A stretch of 34,236 nucleotides of DNA from the NCBI GenBank assembly GCA_026710045.1, contig JAPORU010000062.1, forward strand, positions 1-34,236, written 5' to 3'. Every line of letters begins with the position of its first letter. The first letter of the stretch is position 1. The DNA comes from Aestuariivita sp. Its GTDB lineage: Bacteria; Pseudomonadota; Alphaproteobacteria; Rhodobacterales; Rhodobacteraceae. Position numbers and translations under genes: made by a program. Positions 24,633 through 33,598 of this stretch are shown here, in pieces. The notes beneath the pieces were generated by a model, which saw only the letters and a list, made by a program, of their open reading frames with translations, was not told the DNA's origin and made no database searches.

Positions 24633-25337
24633 ATGTCACAGCACATTGTTTTCTCTTTTGATCAGGATCTCCAAAGTGTTCAAGCCAAGGTAATGCGAAT
24701 CGGCAGCTTGGCGGAAACCGCTCTCAATGATGCCGTCTTGTCTCTCGAAACACGCGATGTGAAACTTGCCGAGCGCGTACGAACACGCGATACCCTTATC
24801 GATAATCTGACCGAAGACATCAAGGTCAGTTGTGCAAAACTCTTGGCTTTGCGCGCGCCGACGGCGGTTGACCTTCGCGTTGTTCTGAGTGTTATGACAA
24901 TTGGCGGAAATTTGGAGCGGATTGGAGATTATGCCAAGAATATTGCCAAGAGAGCGTCTGTAATTTCCGAAAATCCACCAGTTTCCGTCGTTCACCCACT
25001 GCGGACTATAACGGACTTTGTCGTACACATGATATCCGACTCGCTCGACTCCTATATTCAACGGAGCCAATCGATTGCTGAATCCGTCTTGATACGCGAT
25101 CAGAGAGTTGACGAAATGTATACAGCGTTGTTTCGAAACATGCTCATCGAAATGCAGGAAAAACAGCACGAAATGACGGTGGGAATGCATCTTCAGTTTA
25201 TCGCCAAAAATATTGAAAGAGCAGGTGATCAAGCCACAAATATTGCCGAGCAAACAATTTACTTGGCAACGGGAATGAAACCCAATGATGATCGTCCGAA
25301 ACGGGATATGACATCATATGAAACTCTCAGAGCCTGA
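24633..25337 (+). CDS. phoU: PhoU, phosphate signalling regulator
   Basis: Cytoplasmic regulator linking the Pst importer to the PhoR kinase and damping the Pho response when phosphate is plentiful. The 234-residue product has the two three-helix repeats of PhoU, each with its metal-binding motif: LERIGDYAKNIAKRA in the first half and IERAGDQATNIAEQ in the second. It begins MSQHIVFSFDQDLQ, as expected. It lies eight bases after pstB and 106 bases before phoB, in the same direction. Full length and intact. Confidence 0.95.
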   Translation: MSQHIVFSFDQDLQSVQAKVMRIGSLAETALNDAVLSLETRDVKLAERVRTRDTLIDNLTEDIKVSCAKLLALRAPTAVDLRVVLSVMTIGGNLERIGDYAKNIAKRASVISENPPVSVVHPLRTITDFVVHMISDSLDSYIQRSQSIAESVLIRDQRVDEMYTALFRNMLIEMQEKQHEMTVGMHLQFIAKNIERAGDQATNIAEQTIYLATGMKPNDDRPKRDMTSYETLRA

Positions 25338-25443
25338 CCTAAAATTCGGGCCAACCTACCTTCTATCGCGTTTATTTGATTTTTTTCTGAATATACCACA
25401 CTATGAAGTATGATGATTCAGAGGCTCTTAGGGAAAAGAATTG

Positions 25444-26133
25444 ATGCCTCCAAACCAACCGACCGTCTTGATCGTTGAGGATGAACATGCCCAGCGTGAG
25501 ATACTCGCCTATAATTTGAAGGCCGAGGGGTATCGTGTCATCAATGCTGCCGATGGCGATGAAGCGCTGCTTTACCTTGACGAACAGCCACCCGATGTCG
25601 TGGTACTGGATTGGATGCTACCCGGAGTATCCGGAATCGAGATTTGCCGAAGAATAAAGATGCGCAACCAATCGTCCAATATTTCAGTGATTATGCTTTC
25701 AGCACGTTGCGAAGAATCCGATCGCATACACGGGCTCGAAACAGGAGCAGATGATTATGTAATCAAACCCTACTCCGTGAATGAACTCATGGTTCGTGTC
25801 CGCAATCAGCTGCGACGAACGCGGCCGGCAGCAACGGGTCAAAGACTAGAGTTTGACGGCATCGTTCTCGACGGTGAAACCCATCGTGTAACCCGAAATG
25901 GACAAGAATTGCGACTCGGGCCAATCGAATTTCGAATACTCAGTACCTTTTTGGAAAAACCCCGGCGTGTCTGGACACGCGAACAATTGCTTGATCGTGT
26001 TTGGGGACGTAACATTTATGTCGATACCCGCACAGTCGACGTGCATATCGGGCGACTTCGCAAAGCGTTACGTAAGCATGGTGGAAAAGATCCCGTTCGC
26101 ACAGTCCGTGGTACGGGCTATGCGCTCGGATAA
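25444..26133 (+). CDS. phoB: PhoB phosphate response regulator
   Basis: Transcription factor that activates phosphate-starvation genes by binding Pho boxes when phosphorylated. The 229-residue product has a receiver domain with acidic pocket VEDE (11-14), phosphoacceptor Asp56 in VVVLDWMLPG and the conserved Lys in DDYVIKPYS. The C-terminal winged helix includes RLGPIEFRILSTFLEKP, RVWTREQLLDRVWG, RTVDVHIGRLRKAL and VRTVRGTGYALG. The ATG at 25444 is preferred to the TTG at 25441. PhoB is followed by convergent ytoQ. No phoR is present in the window, so the cognate kinase must be elsewhere. Confidence 0.95.
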   Translation: MPPNQPTVLIVEDEHAQREILAYNLKAEGYRVINAADGDEALLYLDEQPPDVVVLDWMLPGVSGIEICRRIKMRNQSSNISVIMLSARCEESDRIHGLETGADDYVIKPYSVNELMVRVRNQLRRTRPAATGQRLEFDGIVLDGETHRVTRNGQELRLGPIEFRILSTFLEKPRRVWTREQLLDRVWGRNIYVDTRTVDVHIGRLRKALRKHGGKDPVRTVRGTGYALG

Positions 26134-26184
26134 TTTCCACTGATTTGATCGGAATAGCTTAGATGTCAACAATGGCTATCGTGT

Positions 26185-26628
26185 CTAGAGCGTTCCGCCA
26201 TCGACATAACGCAGAATATTTACAACTTGATCGGGAGTTTCAGCGACGGCCAAAGCAGCTGCATGAACTTCTTTCAGAGCATGTTGATGTTCTGGAGGAC
26301 TCAGAATAATAATGGACTTGCCGAGCGCGGATGCATAACCGGCGTCAAAGGCAGCATTCCACTGCTTATATTTTTGACCAAATCGGACAACCACGATATC
26401 AGCCGCCTTGATGGCCGTCCGCGTACGGATGGCATTCACCATTGCTCCTTTATGATCCTGCCAGTACGTGTCTGGTTCTGCTCCCAGTATGGACGTCCCG
26501 CACTCATCACTCGCTTCATGATCCGTCACAGGGCTGCTGAAAGTCACATCAAGATCCTCAGTACCGGTTATGATTTGATCACGCCAATCTGTATGGATCT
26601 CTCCTGAGAGATAGACATTCAAAGTCAT
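26185..26628 (-). CDS. YtoQ-family protein
   Basis: A 147-residue protein of the YtoQ family, related to nucleoside 2-deoxyribosyltransferases. Family hallmarks are NVYLSGEIHTDWRDQII at the N terminus, the SPVTDHEASDECGTSILG segment, DHKGAMVNAIRTRTAI, ADIVVVRFGQKYKQWNAAFDAGYASALGKSIIIL and HALKEVHAAALAVAETP. The reaction in vivo is unknown, though the fold suggests binding or processing of nucleosides or nucleotides. AAGGAG about 10 bases upstream of the ATG gives a good ribosome binding site. It follows pheT by 44 bases on the same strand and may be co-transcribed with it. Confidence 0.88.
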   Translation of the reverse strand: MTLNVYLSGEIHTDWRDQIITGTEDLDVTFSSPVTDHEASDECGTSILGAEPDTYWQDHKGAMVNAIRTRTAIKAADIVVVRFGQKYKQWNAAFDAGYASALGKSIIILSPPEHQHALKEVHAAALAVAETPDQVVNILRYVDGGTL

Positions 26629-26672
26629 TATTCAAAACTCCTTCCGACATATCAAAATCTCGTGCGATCTGT

Positions 26673-29072
26673 TCAAATTTTACGCAATATACCGCCAGTT
26701 ACTCTTTGGACAGCGTCAACAATTCGGATACATACCGCTTCTATGTCCTCATCAACCAGCGTCTTTTTCTTTGGCTCCATACGCACGCGAAGCGCGATTG
26801 ATTTCATACCCGAATCCAACTGCCCACCCGTGAAGACATCAAATACGCTGACGTCGGCAATAAGGGATGTATCAACGCCATTTACCACCTTTACCACGGT
26901 ACCAGCCTCGACATCATCGGTCAGTAAAAAAGAGAAGTCACGCTCAACCGACTGTAAATCACTGACAATGAGAGCTTTTCTTGTCGCGTTCAGGTGTCGT
27001 GACTGAGGGATATGATCCAATCGAACCTCAAAGGCCATGACCGGTCCCGCAATATCCATGACATCCAGTACACGTGGGTGCAATTCTCCGAATACGCCCA
27101 AGACTCGACTACGACCAAGACTAATCAGCCCATGACGCCCGGGATGCCACCAGCTTGGTGCACCGCGTAGGATCATCGTCTTTGACGGCGCTCCGATTGC
27201 GGACAAAACCCACTCCATATCCGCCTTGACATCAAACACGTCAACATTCCGTGCAGAACCATGCACTTCCCTTGGTTCTTTTCGGCCAATCAAGATGCCT
27301 GTGAGCAAGATATGTTGATCATCAACACTGACCCCTTCAAATACAGGCCCTAACTCGAAGAGTGCAAGATCATTGAATCCGCGTGCTTGATTGCGTGCCG
27401 CCGCCATGAGTAAACCTGGCAAGAGCGATGAACGCATGTGACTCATTTCGGACGAAATTGGATTTTCCAATTGTACCGCGCCATCTTTTTCACCAAAAAG
27501 TTTGGCGCTGCGCTTGTCAATGAAACTGTACGTCAGGCATTCATTATAGCCAAGTGCCACACATGACCGTCTTGCAACCGAAGCACGATATTGATCAACG
27601 GACATCATCGGCTTTGTGACCCCTTCGGAGGGTCGCTTCAGAGGTTGCGCCTTGAGTTCCTTTAGAGAGGCTACACGCACAACTTCCTCGACAAGATCTG
27701 CTTCATCCTGTATATCAGGACGCCAACTTGGCACGTGAGCCACGGTTCCATCCACCTTGAATCCCAAAGCTGTAAGGGAACGAATCTGTTCGTTTTCAGG
27801 AATCTTCATACCCACGAGCGATTTCACCCGATCCGGTCGGAACGGATAGGAACGCGAATGATTCGGAACATTACCGGCGACCACCACATGAGAAGCTTCT
27901 CCACCACAGCATTCCAGGATCATTTGAGTTGCGGCGTCTAATCCAGCGATAGTGAATTCCGGATCCACCCCTCTTTCAAATCGGAAACGTGCGTCGGAGT
28001 TAATTTTCAACTGTCTCCCAGTGCGCGCAATTTCGATGCTGTCCCAATAGGCACTTTCCAAAAAGACGGTAACTGTCCTATCCGTTACGCCCGCTAACGT
28101 TCCGCCCATGATTCCGGCGATACTCTGCGGGTCCTGATCATCTGAAATCATCATCATTCCAGATTGCAGATGGTATTCGTTGTCATCCAATGCGACAATT
28201 TTCTCATTGCCAACTGCACGATGAACGCGCAAATTTCCCGTAATCTTACCGGCATCAAAGACATGCAGAGGGCGGGCCTGGTCCATCGTCATGAAATTTG
28301 TGATATCAACCAGAGCGGAGATCGGCCTCAAGCCAACAGCACGCAATTGTTCTTGCAACCATTCCGGTGACGATCCATTTGACACATTGCGAATCATGCG
28401 GCCGGCAAATAATGGGCAACCATCCAGAGTATCCGGATCAATGTGAACGGATATTGAACTTTGAAAATCTCCGACCACTGACAGCCTCTCGCATGATATG
28501 AGGGCTCCAAGACCCTTTGCGGCAAGATCGCGTGCAATGCCGCGCACCCCAAGAGCGTCCGGACGATTTGGCGTAACTTGAATTTCGAAAATTGGATCAA
28601 CCCTTGCAGGATTATGGTCCATAAGCCAATCAACAAAGCGATCACCGACGTTCCCAGAGGGCAGTTCGATGATCCCGTCATGCTCATCGGACATCTCCAT
28701 TTCATGCTCGGAGCAAAGCATACCGGAGCTCTCGACACCACGAATCTTGCTGACGCCGATAATGGTGTCAATGCCCGGTATGTACATTCCTGGTTTTGCG
28801 ACAACACTGAGAATACCCGCACGTACGTTCGGTGCCCCGCAGATGATTTGCCGTTGACCATCATCTGTCATGACCTGACACACACGAAGACGATCTGCGT
28901 CAGGGTGTTTCTCAACTTGTATCACTTTACCGATGGTAAACTCCGACAATCGATCAGCCGGATCGTGAATATCCTCGATCTCTAAGCCAAGATCTGTTAA
29001 CGCTTCGCCGATATCGACGACACTCGCCGTTGTATCAAGATGACGCCGCAACCAAGATAGAGTGAATTTCAT
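26673..29072 (-). CDS. pheT: Phenylalanyl-tRNA synthetase beta subunit
   Basis: Beta subunit of the heterotetrameric PheRS, which charges tRNA-Phe and edits mischarged Tyr. The 799-residue product (E. coli 795) starts MKFTLSWLRRHLDT. The tRNA-binding OB domain lies at about residues 40-150 (VIQVEKHPDADRLRVCQV). B3/B4 editing follows with DITNFMTMDQARPLHVFDA and RFRFERGVDPE. B5 (about 395-470), the core SYSFIDKRS-like and ENPISSEMSHMRSSLLPGLL motifs, and the C-terminal FDX-ACB domain (about 705-799, SVERDFSFLL to RMEPKKKTLVDEDIE) complete it. All domains are present. pheS, normally next to it, is not seen within this window, so the two subunits may be encoded apart. No clear ribosome binding site precedes the ATG. 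Confidence 0.96.
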   Translation of the reverse strand: MKFTLSWLRRHLDTTASVVDIGEALTDLGLEIEDIHDPADRLSEFTIGKVIQVEKHPDADRLRVCQVMTDDGQRQIICGAPNVRAGILSVVAKPGMYIPGIDTIIGVSKIRGVESSGMLCSEHEMEMSDEHDGIIELPSGNVGDRFVDWLMDHNPARVDPIFEIQVTPNRPDALGVRGIARDLAAKGLGALISCERLSVVGDFQSSISVHIDPDTLDGCPLFAGRMIRNVSNGSSPEWLQEQLRAVGLRPISALVDITNFMTMDQARPLHVFDAGKITGNLRVHRAVGNEKIVALDDNEYHLQSGMMMISDDQDPQSIAGIMGGTLAGVTDRTVTVFLESAYWDSIEIARTGRQLKINSDARFRFERGVDPEFTIAGLDAATQMILECCGGEASHVVVAGNVPNHSRSYPFRPDRVKSLVGMKIPENEQIRSLTALGFKVDGTVAHVPSWRPDIQDEADLVEEVVRVASLKELKAQPLKRPSEGVTKPMMSVDQYRASVARRSCVALGYNECLTYSFIDKRSAKLFGEKDGAVQLENPISSEMSHMRSSLLPGLLMAAARNQARGFNDLALFELGPVFEGVSVDDQHILLTGILIGRKEPREVHGSARNVDVFDVKADMEWVLSAIGAPSKTMILRGAPSWWHPGRHGLISLGRSRVLGVFGELHPRVLDVMDIAGPVMAFEVRLDHIPQSRHLNATRKALIVSDLQSVERDFSFLLTDDVEAGTVVKVVNGVDTSLIADVSVFDVFTGGQLDSGMKSIALRVRMEPKKKTLVDEDIEAVCIRIVDAVQRVTGGILRKI

Positions 29073-29477
29073 GGCACCCAGACCCAGTCAATTGAGATCG
29101 ATATAAGGAGAACGAGACAGAAAGGCAGAATGTCATTCAAAATTACTGGAGCGTTCAGCGAACTGCTCTTAGCAATAAAGATAGTACTTGGCAACTCGCC
29201 GAACATCGAATGACAACCGCTCCTTGCAAACCTCGAGCCAGTCGCATCCGACGACCATCATGGATGCTACGTGGCTTGCGCCGTTGCCCGAATCGCGCGC
29301 ACTGTATCATCCTTACGTCAATTCCGGTTCCAATCTGTCAGTCATCGATGAATAAAGATTTATCGATGGGACGATCTACTGAGAAGGACATACCGTTATT
29401 GAAAGGATGGATATATCCTTGACCGGTAAGGTAGCTACAAAATGGTTTGAAGAATGCTTTTGGCTGAAAGACGCAAA
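29073..29477. other. Intergenic region upstream of pheT
   Basis: A 405-base gap between pheT and the depolymerase-like gene, both on the minus strand. The plus-strand frame 29210-29422 is Arg- and Ser-rich without family resemblance and I reject it. The GGATATATCC palindrome at about 29407-29416 is the only symmetrical element. This region should include the pheT promoter. No pheS fragment is visible. Confidence 0.4.
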
Positions 29478-29493
29478 CTCCTACGGGTAGGAG
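29478..29493 (-). terminator. Hairpin over the stop of the depolymerase-like gene
   Basis: CTCCTA and TAGGAG pair around a four-base loop, and the TAG stop codon lies inside the stem. On the minus strand, TTTGCGTCTTTC follows, only moderately T-rich. This may be a weak terminator. Confidence 0.3.
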
Positions 29494-30338
29494 AATGGTA
29501 ACTTCAATAATTCATCGAGTTGCCGCGCAATCCATCCATGAGGAATAAAGTGCCCTCCAGAATGAATGTCCAGCACAACCAATCCATCCCGGCAACTTTC
29601 CCAAACGCGTCGCTCAAAAGTCAACCACGCACGAGCTTGCCAACTTCCAAGGCTTCGTCCAGAGCCACATGACAAACGATCGCGCCAAAGCGCAACCGGA
29701 TATGTCTTATCGCCCTTCGGTCCTACTGGAAAAGATATGACCGTATCTTTTAACCCGTGAACATGGCGCACTTCATTCGGTGCATACAGACAATTCTCAT
29801 TCTGATTGATGGATCCAGACACGGCCAATAACGCAGCGATTTTACCATCATAATCACAAGCAAAGCGCCAAGCCATTGCACCACCGTAAGAATATCCAGA
29901 GACATAGATGCGCGCCTGATCGATCGGATAATGTCGCGCAATATCCTGTAACACCTTTGCCGCAAAGGACACATCGCTGGAATTCGCTTGCCAAAAATCC
30001 CATGTCCCACGAAGCCCATTTGGTGCAACCAACAAGACGCCTCGGCGTGCTGTAGCGGATGCGATGCGACGGTGAACAACGACCAAATCCCCTTGACGGG
30101 CCCATCCATGAAAATGGATTAAGACTGGAAGGGGCGTTTTTCCATCCCAATCATGCGGTTCCCGAACATGATATGATCGATCGCCCAAAAGACACTTCAC
30201 AGTTCCATGACATGGATTTTCTGCAAATGCGGAAACCGGACCTGCCTGATTGATCACGCAAAGAGCAAGAGCAATCAGGACCAAGGGTACAATAACGCAA
30301 AGTCCATTCAATGCACTTACGTTCAAGCGAGCACACAT
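29481..30338 (-). CDS. Secreted PHB-depolymerase/esterase-like hydrolase
   Basis: An alpha/beta hydrolase of the LpqC/polyhydroxybutyrate-depolymerase (esterase) family. From ATG 30338 there are 285 residues; a TTG at 30353 would add five. A signal peptide or anchor (VIVPLVLIALALCVINQAG) precedes the catalytic domain. In the longer numbering, LIHFHGW (78-84) forms the oxyanion side, the nucleophile is Ser155 in GYSYGG, the acid is Asp203 in HGLKDTVISF and the base His268 in SGGHFIPHGW. Cys residues at 48 and 54 and others suggest disulfides in the periplasm. Substrates of the family include short-chain polyesters, acetylated xylan and feruloyl esters; which applies here is unknown. The upstream VWA gene is divergent. 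Confidence 0.8.
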   Translation of the reverse strand: MCARLNVSALNGLCVIVPLVLIALALCVINQAGPVSAFAENPCHGTVKCLLGDRSYHVREPHDWDGKTPLPVLIHFHGWARQGDLVVVHRRIASATARRGVLLVAPNGLRGTWDFWQANSSDVSFAAKVLQDIARHYPIDQARIYVSGYSYGGAMAWRFACDYDGKIAALLAVSGSINQNENCLYAPNEVRHVHGLKDTVISFPVGPKGDKTYPVALWRDRLSCGSGRSLGSWQARAWLTFERRVWESCRDGLVVLDIHSGGHFIPHGWIARQLDELLKLPFSYP

Positions 30339-30990
30339 GTAGAAACTGAACAATCACACATATGGTTTCGATTTCTCAGCGTATTAATGTGTTCGCAATA
30401 TCTCTGCAAGAGGACGCGATTGACTCCAACCGTACTCTCGAATTGTATCAATGTCAGATCCGACCTTGTCATTCCCTGCTTTTCCGTGCACAACGAATGC
30501 ATTGACACTATCCAATGCCTTTCATCGCCGATCATTGTCGGCACTCTGTATCTCACTTGTTCCATTGCATGATCGACTCACTCTGTAAACAGATTATGAT
30601 CCCGCGCCCATAGTATCAACCGACGATTCATCATGCAAAACGATGGAACCCCGAGACTCGAACGATTGGGGTCATTCTCAAGACTGGCTTTCAATTCAGG
30701 TTGTGTTAATCTCTCCCATACCACCATCTGTTCAAAAGGGCATACAAGACTCATGCATTGAATTCCCGGCGATCGATATTAATCTCATACAAAAGTTTAC
30801 AGATTGGATCGCGACTTGATTATCTTTTGCTGTGCATTGCTGGGTTCTGCTCTTGGATATAGATCAGCACAACGTCGCAGTGGGACACGACTCGATCGTA
30901 TACAATACGCCTGTTCCTACGCAATTGCATTTGGCCTTGTGGGGCTCTTCATTAGCGTTATCGTGCATCGCTCGATCACGTGAGTTGTTC
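30339..30990. other. Long divergent intergenic region before the VWA gene
   Basis: About 650 bases without a credible gene separate the depolymerase-like gene and the VWA gene. The VWA reading frame stays open upstream to 30832, but the added residues lack family similarity. TGGAACCCCGAGACTCGAAC at 30644-30663 superficially resembles the reverse complement of a tRNA 3' end, but the arms do not pair. CCCC (30649) and GGGG (30668) could close a loose hairpin. Confidence 0.4.
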
Positions 30991-32175
30991 ATGTTTTTTC
31001 ACTTTTTTGAAACGCTTAAAAATACCGGAATCCCCGTCTCCTTGCGAGAATTCTTGACATTTCTTGAGAGCCTCAAGCGTGGGTTGATCAGTTATGACGC
31101 CGAGTCCTTCTACTTTCTCGCTCGCGTAGCAATGGTAAAGGATGAGCGTCACATCGATAAATTTGATCGCGCCTTCTCTCAGGCATTTGAAGGATTGGAG
31201 AATATCAGTGTTGAACAGGTCTTGAAGTCCGTTGATGTTCCCGCTGAATGGCTCAAAAAAATGGCGGAGAAGTACCTTACAAAAGAAGAACAGGCAGAAA
31301 TCGAGGCACTTGGTGGTTTTGAAGAACTCATGAAAACCTTGAAAGACCGATTGGCGGAGCAAAAGGAACGACACCAAGGAGGAAATAAGTGGGTTGGCAC
31401 CGCAGGCACCTCGCCCTTTGGAGCTTACGGATACAACCCCGAGGGAATACGAATCGGACAGTCGGACAGTCGGCATCAACGCGCCGTTAAAGTTTGGGAC
31501 CAACGCACATTCAAAGACCTTGATGATTCTGTCGAGATAGGAACGCGAAACATCAAAGTTGCCCTTAAACGCTTGCGGCAATGGGCGCGCGAAGGAGCTG
31601 ACAACGAACTTGATATCGATGCTACAATTAGCGCGACCGCGAAGCGTGGATATTTGAACATTAGGACACGCCCAGAACGTCACAACGCCGTGAAAGTCCT
31701 GCTCTTTTTAGATGTTGGAGGTTCTATGGATCCACATATAAAGTTGGTCGAAGAACTTTTCTCTGCGGCACGTGCAGAATTCAAACATCTTGAGTACTAC
31801 TATTTTCATAATTGTCTCTATGAAGGCGTTTGGCGAGAAAACAGACGACGTTGGGATCAACAGACACCAACTCTTGAAATTCTGAACACCTACGGGCCGG
31901 ACTATAAATGTATCTTTGTTGGCGATGCCTCAATGAGCCCGTATGAAATTATTTATCCCGGCGGCGCCAACGAACATTGGAATCCAGAAGCTGGCCAAGT
32001 TTGGCTGAACCGAGCTCGCCAACAGTGGAACTCAAATCTATGGATTAATCCCGTGCCACATAACTACTGGAACTATACACACTCTATCAGCATGATACGG
32101 GAAATTTTCGAAGATCGCATGGTGCCATTAACCCTCGAGGGTTTGGATCTTGGCATGCGGGAACTGGTCCGCTAG
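30991..32175 (+). CDS. CoxE-like VWA-domain protein
   Basis: A 394-residue protein of the CoxE/VWA-containing family that, with a MoxR-type AAA+ ATPase (CoxD), often acts in maturation of metalloenzymes. It begins MFFHFFETLKNTGIPVSLREFLTFLE, the family's N terminus, followed by a helical region, the GTAGTSPFGAYGYNPEGIRIG segment (136-156) and the VWA domain from about 235. The MIDAS loop reads LDVGGSMD (240-247): D-x-G-x-S instead of the classic D-x-S-x-S, as in close relatives. YFHNCLYEGVW, YKCIFVGDASMSPYEI and PVPHNYWNYTHSI are also family motifs. ATG 30991 follows GTGAG and fits the family start; upstream frames are not supported. No AAA+ partner gene is adjacent. Confidence 0.85.
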   Translation: MFFHFFETLKNTGIPVSLREFLTFLESLKRGLISYDAESFYFLARVAMVKDERHIDKFDRAFSQAFEGLENISVEQVLKSVDVPAEWLKKMAEKYLTKEEQAEIEALGGFEELMKTLKDRLAEQKERHQGGNKWVGTAGTSPFGAYGYNPEGIRIGQSDSRHQRAVKVWDQRTFKDLDDSVEIGTRNIKVALKRLRQWAREGADNELDIDATISATAKRGYLNIRTRPERHNAVKVLLFLDVGGSMDPHIKLVEELFSAARAEFKHLEYYYFHNCLYEGVWRENRRRWDQQTPTLEILNTYGPDYKCIFVGDASMSPYEIIYPGGANEHWNPEAGQVWLNRARQQWNSNLWINPVPHNYWNYTHSISMIREIFEDRMVPLTLEGLDLGMRELVR

Positions 32176-32452
32176 TTGAAACGATTGTCCGTTTTCAGCC
32201 GAATGATGACGTTTGAGTCGTTGATGGACACCCGCTTATATTCATTCCTGCACTCCAACTGAACTCTTACGACAGTCCAAGGTATAGATTTGATTCCTGT
32301 AAAACAATCATCACGCTTTCCTAACCCGCATGCGAAACGTGGTCAATGATGATGCTTCATCCTTCATCGCGTCAAAAAATGCATTATGGAAATGGTCTCG
32401 CGCTGGCGTTTGATCGGTTTTTTGCAAACGTTGTAACGAGGAGGATTCAGAG

Positions 32453-33598
32453 ATGGATTTTGCACTGACTGAAGAACAAGAGGCCATGTTTGATATGGCG
32501 TATGCTTTCGGACAAGAGCATATTGCGCCGAATGCTCAGGCATGGGAAATACAAGGAACAATTCCAGAAGATCTCTGGCCGAAAGTTGGCGATTTAGGTT
32601 TTGGTGGACTCTACGTAACCGAAGAGGCCGGTGGTGCTGGTCTAACACGTCTTGACGCAACCCTTATTTTTGAAGCCCTCTCAATGGCCTGCCCATCCGT
32701 TGCAGCTTTTCTCTCAATACATAATATGTGCGCCAAAATGATAGATGAGTTCGCCAATCCAGAACTCAAAGAGCGCACATTGCCCAACATCATCGGCCTG
32801 AAGACAATTGTTTCCTATTGCCTTACCGAACCAAATTCAGGTTCCGATGCAGGCGCATTAAAAACACGCGCCGATCGATCAAACGAGGGATTTGTTCTGA
32901 ATGGAACCAAGGCCTTTATTTCCGGCGCACGTTATTCCGACGCTTATATTGTCATGGTGCGTACAGGGAATTCAGGGACAAGCGGGATTTCAACAGTTTA
33001 CGTCGAAAATAATACGCCTGGGCTCTCCTTTGGCAAGTTGGAAGAAAAAATGGGTTGGCGCGCTCAACCGACTGCAGAAGTGCAGTTTGAAGACTGCAGG
33101 ATTGACAGTGGGAATCTTCTTGGTAAGGAAAACGAGGGCTTCAAATATGCAATGAGCGGACTCGACGGCGGACGACTGAATATTGCCGCCTGTTCTCTCG
33201 GAGCCGCTCAGACCGCCATGAACAAGACACTAAGCTATATGGACGAACGCAAGGCTTTCGGTCGGAAAATTAACCAGTTTCAAGGCCTTCAATTTCGACT
33301 GGCTGACATGGAAATTGAATTACAAGCCGCGCGCATCTTTCTCAGACATGCCGCTTGGAAACTCGATACAAAAGCCCCTGATGCCACAAAAGCTTGTGCT
33401 ATGGCAAAAAAATTCGTGACAGAAGTAGGTTCCCGGGTAACCGATCAATGCCTTCAATTGCATGGCGGATACGGCTATCTTTCCGATTACGGAATAGAAA
33501 AACTGGTACGTGATTTACGCGTCCACCAGATTCTTGAAGGCACAAATGAAGTCATGCGTTTGATCACAGTTCGGCATCTTCTCGATGCACTTCCATGA
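32453..33598 (+). CDS. Acyl-CoA dehydrogenase, isobutyryl-CoA-dehydrogenase-like
   Basis: FAD-dependent acyl-CoA dehydrogenase of 381 residues. It starts MDFALTEEQEAMFDMAYAFG and carries the flavin and substrate motifs YCLTEPNSGSDAGALKTRA and the catalytic-base region LEGTNEVMRLITVRHLL, plus DERKAFGRKINQFQGLQFRLADM and QLHGGYGYLSDYGIEKLVRDLRVHQI. Its sequence pattern is that of ACAD8-like enzymes, and the following 3-hydroxyisobutyryl-CoA hydrolase gene supports isobutyryl-CoA oxidation in valine breakdown. GAGGAGG (32438-32444) eight bases before the ATG is a strong ribosome binding site. The stop overlaps the next ATG (ATGA), so the genes are coupled. Other short or branched acyl-CoA substrates remain possible. 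Confidence 0.88.
   Translation: MDFALTEEQEAMFDMAYAFGQEHIAPNAQAWEIQGTIPEDLWPKVGDLGFGGLYVTEEAGGAGLTRLDATLIFEALSMACPSVAAFLSIHNMCAKMIDEFANPELKERTLPNIIGLKTIVSYCLTEPNSGSDAGALKTRADRSNEGFVLNGTKAFISGARYSDAYIVMVRTGNSGTSGISTVYVENNTPGLSFGKLEEKMGWRAQPTAEVQFEDCRIDSGNLLGKENEGFKYAMSGLDGGRLNIAACSLGAAQTAMNKTLSYMDERKAFGRKINQFQGLQFRLADMEIELQAARIFLRHAAWKLDTKAPDATKACAMAKKFVTEVGSRVTDQCLQLHGGYGYLSDYGIEKLVRDLRVHQILEGTNEVMRLITVRHLLDALP

Noticed and set aside
29210-29422. 70-codon frame upstream of pheT
   Set aside because: Arg/Ser/Pro-rich sequence with no family resemblance in a region expected to hold the pheT promoter.
30644-30671. tRNA-like 3' end on the minus strand
   Set aside because: T-arm stem bases do not pair, four bases are missing between the acceptor and T loop, and no matching 5' acceptor half is found.
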